A stretch of DNA of 64,000 nt from contig JAHQIW010000148.1 of NCBI GenBank assembly GCA_019055375.1, positions 1 through 64,000 of the forward strand. Reading direction: 5' to 3'. Shown here one piece after another: positions 23,286 to 48,400 of the stretch. Position numbers and translations under genes: made by a program. Position 1 is the first letter of the stretch. Each line of letters opens with the position of its first letter. A model generated the notes under the pieces. It had not been told where the DNA came from, did no database searches, and was given only the letters and a program-made list of their open reading frames with translations. The DNA is from Parelaphostrongylus tenuis (lineage: Eukaryota; Nematoda; Chromadorea; Rhabditida; Metastrongylidae).

Positions 23286-25679
23286 AAATTTTTGTCTTTG
23301 ATTGGCTTTATGTATAAACTACCAATTTTCAGCGGTTGTTAAGGAACTTTTTTCAGCAACCTGATACAAACGCTTTTCAGTATAGGTCCCCATTTTTGCT
23401 AACTGAATGGGTAACTGGTAGCGGATTGATCAAAGCTGAGCAATGTATACAGATTCATTGATAGATTACGATAAGCGGCTTTGAAAGTCCAGGCGATCTT
23501 TCGTGAATTCACAAATCTATTAAAAAGCTAAACTAACTGCTAACAAAACTACGACTTAACATTTGACAAAGTCACTAACTTGTCTCATCGCTGATTTCGT
23601 AGTACTGGTCACCGTCGTAGAGAGCAGTGCGACAACAAAGGAAGAGGTGAAAAAAGAACAGTGATAAGAAAACACATTTTGCAACCGTCTCTGATGAGTG
23701 ACGAATGTGTAATTGTTTTCGAACAACTACATCCAAGATTATGTGAGTCGTCAACATGTTAGAACTTATCTATATGTAACATGGGTGGAAGAACACTGAG
23801 TAGAAATAGCATTAGTAATACATGTAAGGTAAGGTCACTGATTCGACTTCGTCGAAGGTTGATCACTTCTACCATTTCTTCGAAGTCGAACAGTTGTTGT
23901 TAGGCTTGCCTAGAAGAATAAAAACATTGATATGACACGTCTGCAAGCACTCAAAAGTTACTATATTGGTCAAAGAAACATTCTATGATGCTCTAAGGTG
24001 TTTGATAAAGCTAAATCTTATATGCATGTTTTAAGCGATTTATCAACGTCCAATTGCTCCACACCATGCCTTTTTTTGGAAAACAGAGTTTAGTTAATGC
24101 ATGACCACTTACTCGAACACGCTGTAGACCAACCAAGCCTCCTATCTTTCTGGGGGCACGAGACTATATTCGACTTACACCGAGAGGACATTTATCCCCA
24201 TGACTGACGATTACCTTTAGAGCGAATACCTAAAAGTGCTCTAGTAGTGTTCCCACAAAAATCGCAGTTATAATCAACTCCACCCACTTATCTTTACTTG
24301 ATCCATATTACAGTCTTTTCTCACCATGCAGATCCCAGTACTTGTAGCATTCCATTCGTCTCTTCGTGTTCATCGAGGACTTGTCTTCAGCCGAAAATCT
24401 CAACAAATTCAAGGCTTTTAGATTTCAATCGTCGAGGATCTCTATCAAACTGCTTTTTTAGCAGCAGTGGCATGATGTCACAACTGTACTACCAGTAATT
24501 TTCAATGACATGCGAAACTTCTGACCTGAGTCAGAAGTTCAATCCTCGCCTCATATTTTCCGCATGCTGACCACTGCATTACCGTGGTCCGTACTCTGCT
24601 ATAACTTCTCCTGCATACAAATCATTGCTGCTAGGAGGAACTTAATGCTAACGGTTTGGCTTGCTAAGCACATGCCCGCGTTGAATTCTGTTTTGCTGAG
24701 CTATTGGATAATTTATGTAATCGAGGACGCAGTGTAACTGTCGATTATATTCATTCAATATCTGTCATCCTAGCTGGGTTCTATGAAGATTGTGCTTACC
24801 AGGACGAACTGTTGGCAATTGGTTGCTGACATCACTGATACCTTATGTCGCAGAATTAGTGTCAGCACATTAAGAGAGGCTGGAAATGGTTAGCACGCGA
24901 CCTCGGAAAGGGTATGGTGGGGGCTCGACTCTTGCCCGAGATCTAAAGTTTCGCATACACCCAGTATCATTGAGTATATAGTTTTGTAGTTGCTAAATGC
25001 AAGGCAACGAAGTGAAGAGGCGCTGGAATTTGTAAGGGATCACAGAAGTATTATGATTTCCGAAAAAAAAAGTTGCAGTCCTGTAAGTGCAATTCAATCT
25101 CCCCTTTATACATGTTAGGCGAAATTTTCAATTTATACTGGTTTTTACCTTTCGTTTGATTTTTTTGTAGACCTCGCTCTAGAACACCTATTATTTGATG
25201 ACATATCTTGATCCCAAGACCGACTATCTATTAACCTCGCCATAGCTTGAATAAATGAGTATTTTCTTTTATTTAGCCGTTCCGAGGTGTTATTAATATT
25301 ATTTATTGAATACTAGAGAAGCATACAACAATACAGTTAGTAATGCAGTTTGAATATGCAATATTCGAGGTGGCTAACGTTCGGCGGGTCGCCTTCTTCA
25401 GAATCTGGAAAGATGTCATTGATTCGCAATTCACTAAGCCAAAACCTCTATAACCCTAGCAGAAAACGATAGCAATGAATTTTGGATCGCATAGTAAAAA
25501 CTTCATTCTAATACACTCACCGTTTTGATGTTTGGGTCTATCAATTATTCATTGAAGACCAGTCGCTTCAGGTCAGTGCATCAGTGGGCTGTGCCTAACT
25601 CAGGCCGGAAAAATCAGCCTGAGGTATGGTTCGAGGTCACATGTGATTACGAGGCACTGCTCTTTTCGGTTCATTTTCG

Positions 25680-25960
25680 GGCCTTTGCTTTGTATCCAAA
25701 AGGCTTCTAAGGTTTTACGCGCAGATGTTCTTAATTCCTGTGCTAGGACCGTGAATTTGACGCCGAACGTTATTCCTGCATGATTTGGTCCTTATATGTG
25801 CCTAGTGGAGTTTTTGGATCAGAGTTGCGTATGCCAACTAGGTGCTCTTTTACACGGGGGAATAGTGGCCTACCTGTTTCGCCAATGTACTCATCGCCGC
25901 ATGCATCGCAAGAGATTAGGTAAATTATACCCGATATATTCAATAAATATTATCAACAAC
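25680..25960 (-). mobile_element. Penelope-like element fragment with GIY-YIG endonuclease
   Basis: A minus-strand frame from about 25945 reads GIIYLISCDACGDEYIGET, then GRPLFPRVKEHLVG. This is the GIY-YIG core as found at the C-terminus of Penelope-like retroelements: I-Y-L motif, CxxC, YIGET and a following R. The frame runs on for about 20 residues (NSDPKTPLGTYKDQIMQE) and then breaks. No reverse-transcriptase part is visible nearby. Confidence 0.65.
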
Positions 25961-26379
25961 ATCGCGGGACGGCTAAATAGGCACGGTGCTCTTTGATTCA
26001 GCCAATCCCTTGCAGGAGCACATTCGTCTCCTTCAAAACTTTTTTGAGATTCAATTTTAGTTCCAGGATCATCGATATTTATGCTATCACACGGCTATCA
26101 ACATGTTTTGTTGAAGAGCCATTTACAGACGCCAGCCCAGCAAAGAAATTATCAAACCGAAGGTGAAACGTAATACAATGATATTTTTGTTGCTACCGCG
26201 GACTTAGAAAGCTTGTCGAAAAACAATGTACAGCGTTACAATCGCAGTTTTTCCAGGTGTCAAATAGCTAGTATAACGTCTCTGTTCAGAGGCATCAGAA
26301 TAGTCCTGTAGTCGAACGGTTAGAAGATAAATGCCTTACCCAAGGGGTTAGCACAAGAAACATTTTATTTTGATAATTA

Positions 26380-26700
26380 TTATTTGAACCAACATGTCAT
26401 GTAGTTTGTTTGCGGACCCTTGTACAGCCCGATATACGCATTTCAGCCTTGGAAACCTCTTCAGTCGGCAGGCACTTCGTCTTGAGCCAATTCTCTCGGT
26501 GTGCTTCATCTCCCTATATAGAGTAGACTATGGCGAACAATTTACACGTGTCGTCAAGTGAATAAATTACTAGATCGCCAGTGTTGTACACTCGATAGCT
26601 CTTGGCTGGTATTTTTGAAATATTATACTGTTCGCTATGAGTGTTTTTTTTTTTGAAGACCACGTCCAAATTTGAAGATGAACTCGTCCCAACTTACTCG
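26380..26700. repeat. Family C repeat
   Basis: Starts ttatttgaaccaacatgtc and has cgatatacgcatttcagcc and cttcagtcgg, similar to 13.2 and 23.0 kb. A tRNA-box-like phrase (gtcgaacggttagaagataa) precedes it at about 26310. Confidence 0.5.
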
Positions 26701-26827
26701 TTTATCTACTTACTTTGTAATAACTAGTATTTCTACAAAGTAATATGACCCGTCCTAACTAGTATTTCTATAAACTCCAAAGTACGAAGAACGCTATCTT
26801 TAGCGAAACGAGTGGAGTGCAAAACTA

Positions 26828-26899
26828 GCGTCGTTGGTGCAATGGTTTAGCACATGCTCCCGGAAAGAGTAAGATCTGGGTTCAAATCCCGGCTGAAGC
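26828..26899 (+). repeat. tRNA-like 72-nt unit
   Basis: Same family as 5106-5177: gcgtcgt start, A box tggtgcaatgg, ctcccggaaagag anticodon arm, B box ggttcaaatcc, end ggctgaagc. It stands as a single arm here. Substitutions in the acceptor stem argue against a working tRNA. Confidence 0.5.
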
Positions 26900-27564
26900 A
26901 AACGTTTTTGCACACCACTCTACATCATTGGGTTTATTCAAACATCGTGACGCCGCAAGAGGCGGCCAAATAAAAGTTTTCTGATTGGCTACTCATAGCT
27001 TCACTTCTCGTGCTACGAGCTCTAAACCAACTAGAGAATGAGAGAAAATATGTGGTGTGGTAGCAAAGAAGAAGAACTCCGATGTCCGCTAAACCCAATG
27101 TGGGCACTATAGTGTCCATGCCGGTAGTCTGGTCCAAACCCCTATGGACACTGTGGCGTGCGTACGGGGTGTCATTATAGGGTTAATCTGTAGCAATGGC
27201 ATGGTGCGTGGAATTCTGTGCTCTGAGGAGATGACGCGCTCCGATGCCATTTGAGCGGCAAACGCGGTGTTTTGAATCATGCAAATAGCCGCCGCTGAGA
27301 TGGTCTTAGTAGACGTCATATTCCTTTTAGAGGCTTTCATTCGCATGTTGCTGATTTCCTCTTCTACACTTTGTCGCCGCACTTATTGAATTCTCAGGGT
27401 ATCATGGTGTTTTTAGAGTATCTCAGGCTCTTTCGTGGCCTTTTCCGGGGATGCTTTTAGACTATTTGAGGCATTTTTGGGGATTTTGAGGTGTTTTTAG
27501 GGTATTTAAGGATTTATTTAGTTTTATTAGGGTGGTTTTATATTTATTTGAAGCTTCACGAGGT

Positions 27565-28065
27565 TGGTATCTTTTCCCAATCGATGTTCTTCTTTCCGAT
27601 CGATGGGTTTCGCGATTGCTTGTGGCTGACGTTTCGGCAAATACGCCTTCTTCAGAGCCTCACCATATAATCCAGGGACCTCCCTGGATTATATGGTGAG
27701 TCGCTCTGAACAGAAGGCTCCCTGGATTAGATGGTAAGGCTTGAGAAGGCTCGTAGATGTAAGGCTGTGAAGAACCCTGGATAGCTGAAGAGGGCTCTGG
27801 AATTAGATGGTAAGGCTCTGAAGAAGGCTCCCTGGATTAGATGGTAAGGCTCTGAAGAAGGCTCCCTGGATTAGATGGTAAGACTGTGAAGAAGGCTCCC
27901 TGGATTAGATGGTAAGGCTCTGAAGAAGGCTCCTGGATTAGATGGTAAGGCTCAAAGAAGGCGTATTTGCCGAAACGTCAGCCACAAGCAATCGCGAAAA
28001 CCCATCGACCGGAAAGAAGAACAATCGATTCGGGAAAAGATACCAACCTCGTGAAACTTTAAATA
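27565..28065. repeat. Inverted-repeat element with minisatellite core
   Basis: The outer arms, each about 105 bp, are near-perfect inverse copies (ttcacgaggttggtatcttt / aaagataccaacctcgtgaa) and include tgacgtttcggcaaatacgc. Between them, 27660-27970 is a tandem array of about 33-36-bp units of the form aaggctctgaagaaggctcc plus ctggattagatggt, with some shorter or altered units. It has no coding capacity. It looks like a non-autonomous foldback transposon with an expanded core. Confidence 0.75.
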
Positions 28066-28696
28066 AAGATTAGTTTTCTAAGCTTTTCTTTTCATTTTCA
28101 AAGTCTTATATTATTGACATGCCGAGGTTTCAAGAAAGTCGGTCTTTCGAGTTGATTTTATATTATTTAAGGTGTTTTTGAGGCAATAAAGGTGTTTTGT
28201 TGTAGTGTTTGAGGGCGTTATATTTGAGGGAATTTAAGATGTTTTTCTAACGTTTTTAGGTTTTTCATGGTCTGTGAGGTGTCTTCCTAGCCTTTATTTA
28301 GGGAGTTTTTAGAGTTTTCGAGGTCTTTTTAGCGAATTTTGAGGCGTTTTCTCAAGGGTGTTCTTGAAGTACTGAAGGTGTTTTTTTTTGTAATGTTTTA
28401 TGGCGTTATTTCTAAGACATTTAACGTGTTTCCTAGCCCATTTAGGCTATTCTTAGAATCTTAAGGTGTTTTACAAGCTTTCAGAGTGTTTATGAAGTAC
28501 TGAAGGTGTTTTCTGAAGTATCTAAAAGTGTTACTTTAGCTTATTTTAGGGTGTTTTCTAGCCTTTATGTTGTTCTTAGGGTCTGGGAGGTGTTTTTCTG
28601 GCTCTCAGGTTTTCTGGGGTATTTAGGTTTTTCTAGCCTTTTCGCAATGTTGTTAGGGCGTTTGAGGTATTTTTCTAACGTTTCTATGGTATTTTT

Positions 28697-28706
28697 TAAT
28701 GTTTAG
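28697..28706 (+). promoter_or_regulatory. Possible spliced-leader acceptor for air-2
   Basis: The sequence taatgtttag ends 9 bases before the Aurora ATG at 28716. In nematodes an acceptor this close to the start codon often marks spliced-leader trans-splicing. Inference only. Confidence 0.4.
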
Positions 28707-28715
28707 AGTCCGTTA

Positions 28716-41854
<13,139 letters not shown>

Positions 41855-42104
41855 CTTTGACTTGTATTATCTTTTTCTATTTCTGCACTCATGTACCTGG
41901 ACAGAAATTGTACATATCATTTATATTTGTGCAGCATATGGGCTCACCTTGTGTTGTTGTACACATTTTATTAAAGAGATGCGCTTATCGCGTCTATTTA
42001 CACAACGCTGGCTCATTTTCTATTCTTGTCTTTCGTTTTTTTTTTTATATTTGAGCTCATTTTCTGCTATATTGTACTAGCCTTCTGCAACATTGTACCA
42101 GTGG

Positions 42105-42110
42105 AATAAA
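42105..42110 (+). terminator. Likely poly(A) signal of air-2
   Basis: AATAAA about 250 bases after the Aurora stop codon, in a T-rich 3' region. Inference from position. Confidence 0.5.
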
Positions 42111-42135
42111 ACCGGAATTTTTTATACAACACACA

Positions 42136-42141
42136 TTTATT
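42136..42141 (-). terminator. Possible poly(A) signal of the MAGUK gene
   Basis: TTTATT on the plus strand is AATAAA on the minus strand, about 280 bases past the MAGUK stop codon. The two convergent signals lie 25 bases apart. Confidence 0.4.
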
Positions 42142-42417
42142 ATCTGCTCTTCTCGTAAACAATATGTGATCACAGAAAATATATATGTAAATAATACAAT
42201 AGAATCGTAGTAAGTACCCTATTTGAAAATCTCTTAGACTAGGAAGTTGTTTCTAGGAAATTTTGAAACAAATACATTTTACACAATTTCAACTATTAAC
42301 TAGCAGAAATCCACACCTATGCTTTTGCATTATTGACTATGGAAAATTGAAATAAAAATAGAACGTGCCCGTAGAAAAGCGAAAGAGGAGAAGAGTGGGA
42401 TGGGGACGACTAAGGGC

Positions 42418-45400
42418 TTATGTTGTCCAGTCTATCGGCACCCACTGTGGTTCAGTCTCGAGGCGTCGTAGAATGTCTTTCATCTCGGTCAGCGATTTGT
42501 CGAAATCAGTGTTGACGATTATACTGTCGAAAAGATGTCCGAATTTCTGTAACGCGACACAATTTCACTATTACTCAGATGTTTAGCTAAACTGGCAAGG
42601 CTACGATATTTGTGATGCAAGCTATGTTCAGCCCTTTGTACATTAATACTAGTATAGCGAAATTGTGTTCTAGTCACCCATGAAAAATAGGGCATTTGGC
42701 GTTGAGCAATCCTATGGGAATGCTCCATGCATTTGATCAGTTTCAACCTGTGTGATAATCAAGTAAATGTCTGACTTATGTTATTTGTTGAGGCCTATCG
42801 ATATATCACGTCGGCCTTTTTCATCTTGCAGACAGGCTCTCCAAATCTTAATTGAAAGAAGGATCTCGCTCATCGTGCGCCGGATCAACCTAGCTTCTGA
42901 TGTGTGTTGCACTATAATTCATGAAATCGGGTTACACCCACCCATAACACCAATTGTTCACCATGTTCTCCATACTTAGCATAGTAGCGCATATTGCCTA
43001 TTTGAATGTCATCAGTTTCACTGTAATCAGGCACTAATTCTATTTGCACTCAAATATGGGAGATGCTTCTGATAGTTACTTCTAATACTACTCTGGCCTC
43101 GGCTGTCTTGAAGGAGTGCTAACGAGCAGGGAAGTGATTCTTTGTCCTAAAATGAAGAACTGATGCCCGTCTTAGTCCTGCATCGTTCTTCCTTATTTTG
43201 TAACCTAGTGCATTACCTGCTCAATACGCTTTCCTTGTGATAATATACTCTTGAGCTCATCATCCTTGACGTTAAATTGTCCTGCACATTCTTTTTGCCT
43301 GCGTAACGTTTGCAGCGAAGGCGGAGCGACGAAAAGTATGAACGGCATGATTTCGCTGGTCCTTACGGCAAGCAGTGACTACAATTTAGTTTAGTTTATA
43401 TAGTTTATTACAATACATCGAGTTCTTAAATTTTTGTCAAAGCTGAATACATAGGCGTTTTCGGCACTTATATGTTAGACGGCATCAAATGAATATTCGA
43501 CCTCATTCGCTGGACAAGTTTTTTCATAGGAATGTCAGTAATCATTCAAAAACCTAAATCTTTGGCTAGAGCCGTAGGTGGCCTGCTTTTCAAAATACCC
43601 TTCTATAACACTGTAAAATCTTAAATGAATTCATGTTTCACACAACCACGCCTTCTTTCCTTATCTCGCTTATATTTCGCTGGACAAAACTCCTTCCTTA
43701 GAGTACTAGTATTCTTTCGATAGCACAAGTCTCGAGGAACTGAAAAGTGTGTTTGCCCTCTGGAAAAGCTGTTTTGATAGATGTGTAAGAGAAAGAAAAA
43801 TTTGTGCCTTACACTCAGCTGGACAGCTCTTTTTCAGACTATCACTAAACATTCGATGGTGTAGGTTTCACTGATTACAACGCTGTGCTTACTTTCTGGG
43901 AAAGACCGTTCCACTGCAGTGTAGCAGGAAAAATAAGATCGAACTTTACATATTCGGCGAGCTTGTTTACCTTCCAATTCAGGGGCGATGGGGGTAAAGG
44001 TTGGGCGTTCGATCGATCCGGGTTAGATGTATGGGGAGCAACTTATTTTCAACTGAAAAATCTTTTTTCGCTTTGAAAGAAACTCGACATAAAACGATTG
44101 ACTCAGGTACTACGAAACTTTCTCTACACATTCATATGCTCTTTGTGCATCCAGCGAATTATACGCGTGAGAACAATGAAAGTGCGCGGAGGGTGTGAAA
44201 CATAGTGTTACTATGGATTTTACAGAGTTATAAAAGGGTGTTTTGAAAAACCTGCCACGCACGGTCCTAACCAGAGATATAAGCTTTCAAATGATTACTA
44301 ACACTACTATGAAAAATTCTTGTCTAGCGAATGAGGTCGAATGTTCATTTATCGCCGTTCTACATGTAAGTATCGCGTTTTCCACTGAGAGATTCTCTTT
44401 TAGACATGAATTTCCCGATTATACGAAGCATCCTCAAGAGTATGTACTAAAAAATTTTTTTGAGTCGAACGACATACCTCAGCCTTCAACGTAAGGACGC
44501 AAGTCCTCGATTTTTTGATGACGTTCAGTATGTCTGTTAATGCAGTTCCATACATGTGCCTCTCATATTCGCCGTATTCAACAAATTTTCCTGCCTAATT
44601 AATCATTTTACTTTCGGGCTAGCCGATAGTGTTGAGTAGTACAAGCTATTTATTGACATGAAAGTCAACTGGAACTTCGGCATGCTTTACCTTGGAATCG
44701 TCCAGAAAGCGTTGCTTAGAAACGAAATGATAGTGTATGCCGTCGATCTCTCCATCGCGTGGCGGTCGTGTTGTGTCTGAAATAAGTATCTGAGAGTTGA
44801 AGTAAATATCGGTGATCAGGACACTATACAATAATCTATCTCAAAGAAAACAAATTCATCAGAAAGATCTGGTATAAATGAAGCCAATTATCAAAAGTGG
44901 TGAACGATTGCACGAAAACCCAAGAGCTACAGGCCCAGTGTTTTTTGAGGACAGAGATTAGGGATCTCAAGAAATGATGCGCACACTGTCGATCCCACAT
45001 CAAATCAACTAAGATTTCATCTACTCGTATAGATCATCAATCCGCCCTCACATATTTCAAAAGACCCTACACCTCTCCAACTCGTTATCGTTTTTCTAGC
45101 AATGTCATTCGTGGTGTAACAGAGACCTGCAATCTTGAGCGCATGCTGCACACTACTTAGAGATGTTCGCATGCACAACACACAGATGGTCTTTGGTTCA
45201 CCTGCACCTTGAATTCACCACTTTTAATATCGGGATAATAGTGCCAGAGTGATTTAGGGAAATTCTATCCGATCCATGAAGATTAGACTAATCCAGTACT
45301 AATAGTTTAAAAACAATCTAATAAAAGAGTCTAGGTGCCACAAAAGCAACCAACCCAACCGACATCTAACAGCATTTGTGGATTAGGCAAAATCATCATA

Positions 45401-48400
45401 TGATAGCCGAATGGACACGAAGATCCAAAAGTCTTTCTGGATAACGAGTATGAGAGAAAGAATCGAACAGAAGTCTTGGGCTTTACACAATATGCGAAAT
45501 CGATTCAAACAAATAGTTAATCTTACATGGAACAGGTCCTGCTAAGCGCTCACGATCGCTTTCGAGTAGTCGCTGCCGGAGTTCTAGGCATCCGACGCCC
45601 TCGGGGCCACATAGAACTAATGGTCGCTTTCGATCCGTCCTCGCCAAATAAAGCAACACCTCCTCATAGGTTAGTAGATCTGGATCACCACTACTATGTA
45701 GTAACTTCACAAAGTTGCTTATTAACAATTAAACAACATTCCTTACTTCCTGAATACTTTTTTTTCTGAATCTTGATGAATTATCCTCATCAAAAGGTTA
45801 TAGCATTCTTCAAAATTTTTGAGGTATACATCTTCTACGCAGTCACAAATGAACACCATTGGTTTGATGGGTGACACGTTTCAATTCTTTTTACTTTACC
45901 TAACCGTAAAGCTTAGTAATATATATGAAAGAGCTGAAGATGTGATAGGACGACAAGTAAGTTATAATAACCACTGCGGGCAAAACGTTCTATACAGGCT
46001 TGATTTTGATTATCTGAAATAGCTAATATCTGTAATTATGGGAAAACCGTATAAATCGTTTCTCAAATACGATCTAAAAGCACTGAGTAACGGTTAAAAA
46101 TTTTTATTCCTTAATTTACTGTGCAATTTTTTACTTCAACGGCGGTGCACGATGTGAATTATCCGGAAGACTGACCTTCATTGAACCTCGGTATGAGTAA
46201 TGATAAATGTCTTAAGAAATGTCCTTTTTTTTTAATAAAACTTACACGAGGTTGGTATTTCGTACTTCAAAGTCAACAGCTAACCGTTTCGGCGATTTCG
46301 TATTCCTCAGAGTCGCTGAGCTACTTGTGTGGAAGAGGCCACCGTTGTGTTGTCAGACACTGTGGAAAAATGTGTTTTTTCAGTTGCATGACAATACAGC
46401 AATAACCTCTTCCACACAAGTAATTTGGTGACTGTGACGAAGACGAGATCTCCGAACCGTCAGTCATCCATTTTATTGGAAGAAGTAAGGACCTCGTACA
46501 TATTTAATTGAAGAAAGGAAATTTGGAATGATGTGAATTATGACCATAGGGACGCTGAAAAATGAGCAAAAGTTGAAATCTTATGTTTTGTGTCATGGAA
46601 TCCATTTTACACTGCGCCTTTCATGGACAATGGACACGAGACCATCAAGGCCCTCGCTCTGCCTTTCACTCAGCCGTATTTCAATAACTATTTGGTGGCT
46701 GTCAGCAATGATAGATCGATTTTACCTGGACGATAACCATCAAAATTCGATACTGGTTCATCTGCACTTCTTTGGACCTCCTTAGGTGACTTTCGACCCA
46801 ATGTTCGAATCACCTGCCAATAAAAAATTGTTAATTGCGAACTTCTCTTGTCCATGATACTCTCAGTTCATTGATTTCACTTATATATTCCTAATAAACT
46901 GATTAGGTGAACCCTTTCTTAGTAGATATTGATTTTATTGATTCTAAATCTAGTATCTTATGAGAGTTATTATCTTTATCTATTTTCTTATAAATCTATT
47001 ATGCTTATGAGAGCAACAACCTCTTGCAGTCTTTTTTTGGAGTCAGCTCGACATTTCGGTTTCGGATCACTCTCAATTTCGTCCATATACATCACTACTC
47101 TGAACAATAAAGTTCTTATGAATGTATTTATGCAAAAAAGCGAAGAATACGGTGGATAAATTTCTAGCATGGTGAAGGAAGAAATACGCGGGATTTTATT
47201 GGACCATTGAAGCAACTTAGAATAGAGTAAACCCAGAATGATCAACGAAGAATAATTCATATCAACAAATTTCTGAATCACTTTTCTCTTGCATTTGTGT
47301 CATGAGTCAGTTCTACAGATGGTAATGATTCATAGTGATTCGGCAAGAAAAGCACTCGAAAGACCCAGTTGAAGCATTGTATTGTAGAAATAATTTCAAA
47401 AAAGAGCTTTAAAAGATCTGTACGGTATAATGATGTAATTTCAGGATTATATTCGCTCCAAGAGTTGCTTTACCAGCTGTCGTCATCATAACGAATTTCA
47501 TATAAGGATACATGTTTTGAGCATTAGGTCTAGTGCTATACAGGCGCCTGTTTCGCCCTATTGGGACTCATCAGTAGCACCCTCCCTCAATTCAGCCGAT
47601 CCGCTGAGGCTAAATAATCCTCTATGAAGGAATCGACGTCGAGATAAATCACCCCAAGTCAGATGATGGAGGTACTCGGCTTCGATTCCTTTCTAGAAGA
47701 TTATTTGGCCTCAGCGGATCAGCCGAATCGAGAGAGCGTGCTACTGATGAGTCCCAATAGGATGAAACCCTTACCAAATTATATCATTCTAAGGCGGATC
47801 TATAAAAGAGCGGTCGAAAGGAGAGGAACGAATTTCTTATCATCATATGATATCTTTTGAGTCTTTTATAAGGTCTGATATGACACCTATAAAGTACTAG
47901 ACAGGCACCTGTTTTGCATTTATAAGTGCCATATCAAACGTCATAAAAGCCTCAAAAGATGTTAAATGATTATCAGATTATTACTGTTTTGAGCGACGTC
48001 TATGAAAATGATTGAATGAAGAGAAATTTCTTATTGTCATCGCAAGTTTCTTCGCAGAGAGGCGGCATTGAGAAGAGTGATAGGCGTATAAGACGAAGAT
48101 TTTTACTCATCTTTAGACTTACTGTTGATGGAAGCTCGAACTCGGTATAAGTCCGGCCAGTGAGTGTGACACATCGTCACCTTCACGATAGGCTTGCCAC
48201 CAGTTCTCGTCCTCCGTGCTCAACACGTGTAAAATATCACCACGTTGAAATTTCAACGCTAATTCCTTGCATGGAACATAAATATCATCCTAAAACGCAA
48301 ACATTTGAGACTTTTTTTAAGGACGAAAACACCTTTCCAGATGGTTTTCTTTCTTTCATCTGTTTCATTTATCTATGTGACGCAATTTTAATTTTTCCAA

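Larger units (their letters stand above)
27400..28710. repeat. Degenerate T/G-rich tandem array split by an inserted element
   Basis: 27400-27545 and 28160-28710 consist of loosely repeated units around gaggtgtttttagggtattt, each about 25-35 bp and strongly degenerate. The inverted-repeat element at 27565-28065 separates the two halves. The array ends just upstream of the Aurora start codon at 28716, so it occupies the promoter region. Open frames here are low-complexity artefacts. Confidence 0.6.

Noticed and set aside
28506..28706. Plus-strand open frame of 66 codons just before the Aurora gene
   Set aside because: Its Phe/Val/Leu-rich composition comes from the degenerate T/G tandem array; there is no link to the first Aurora exon.
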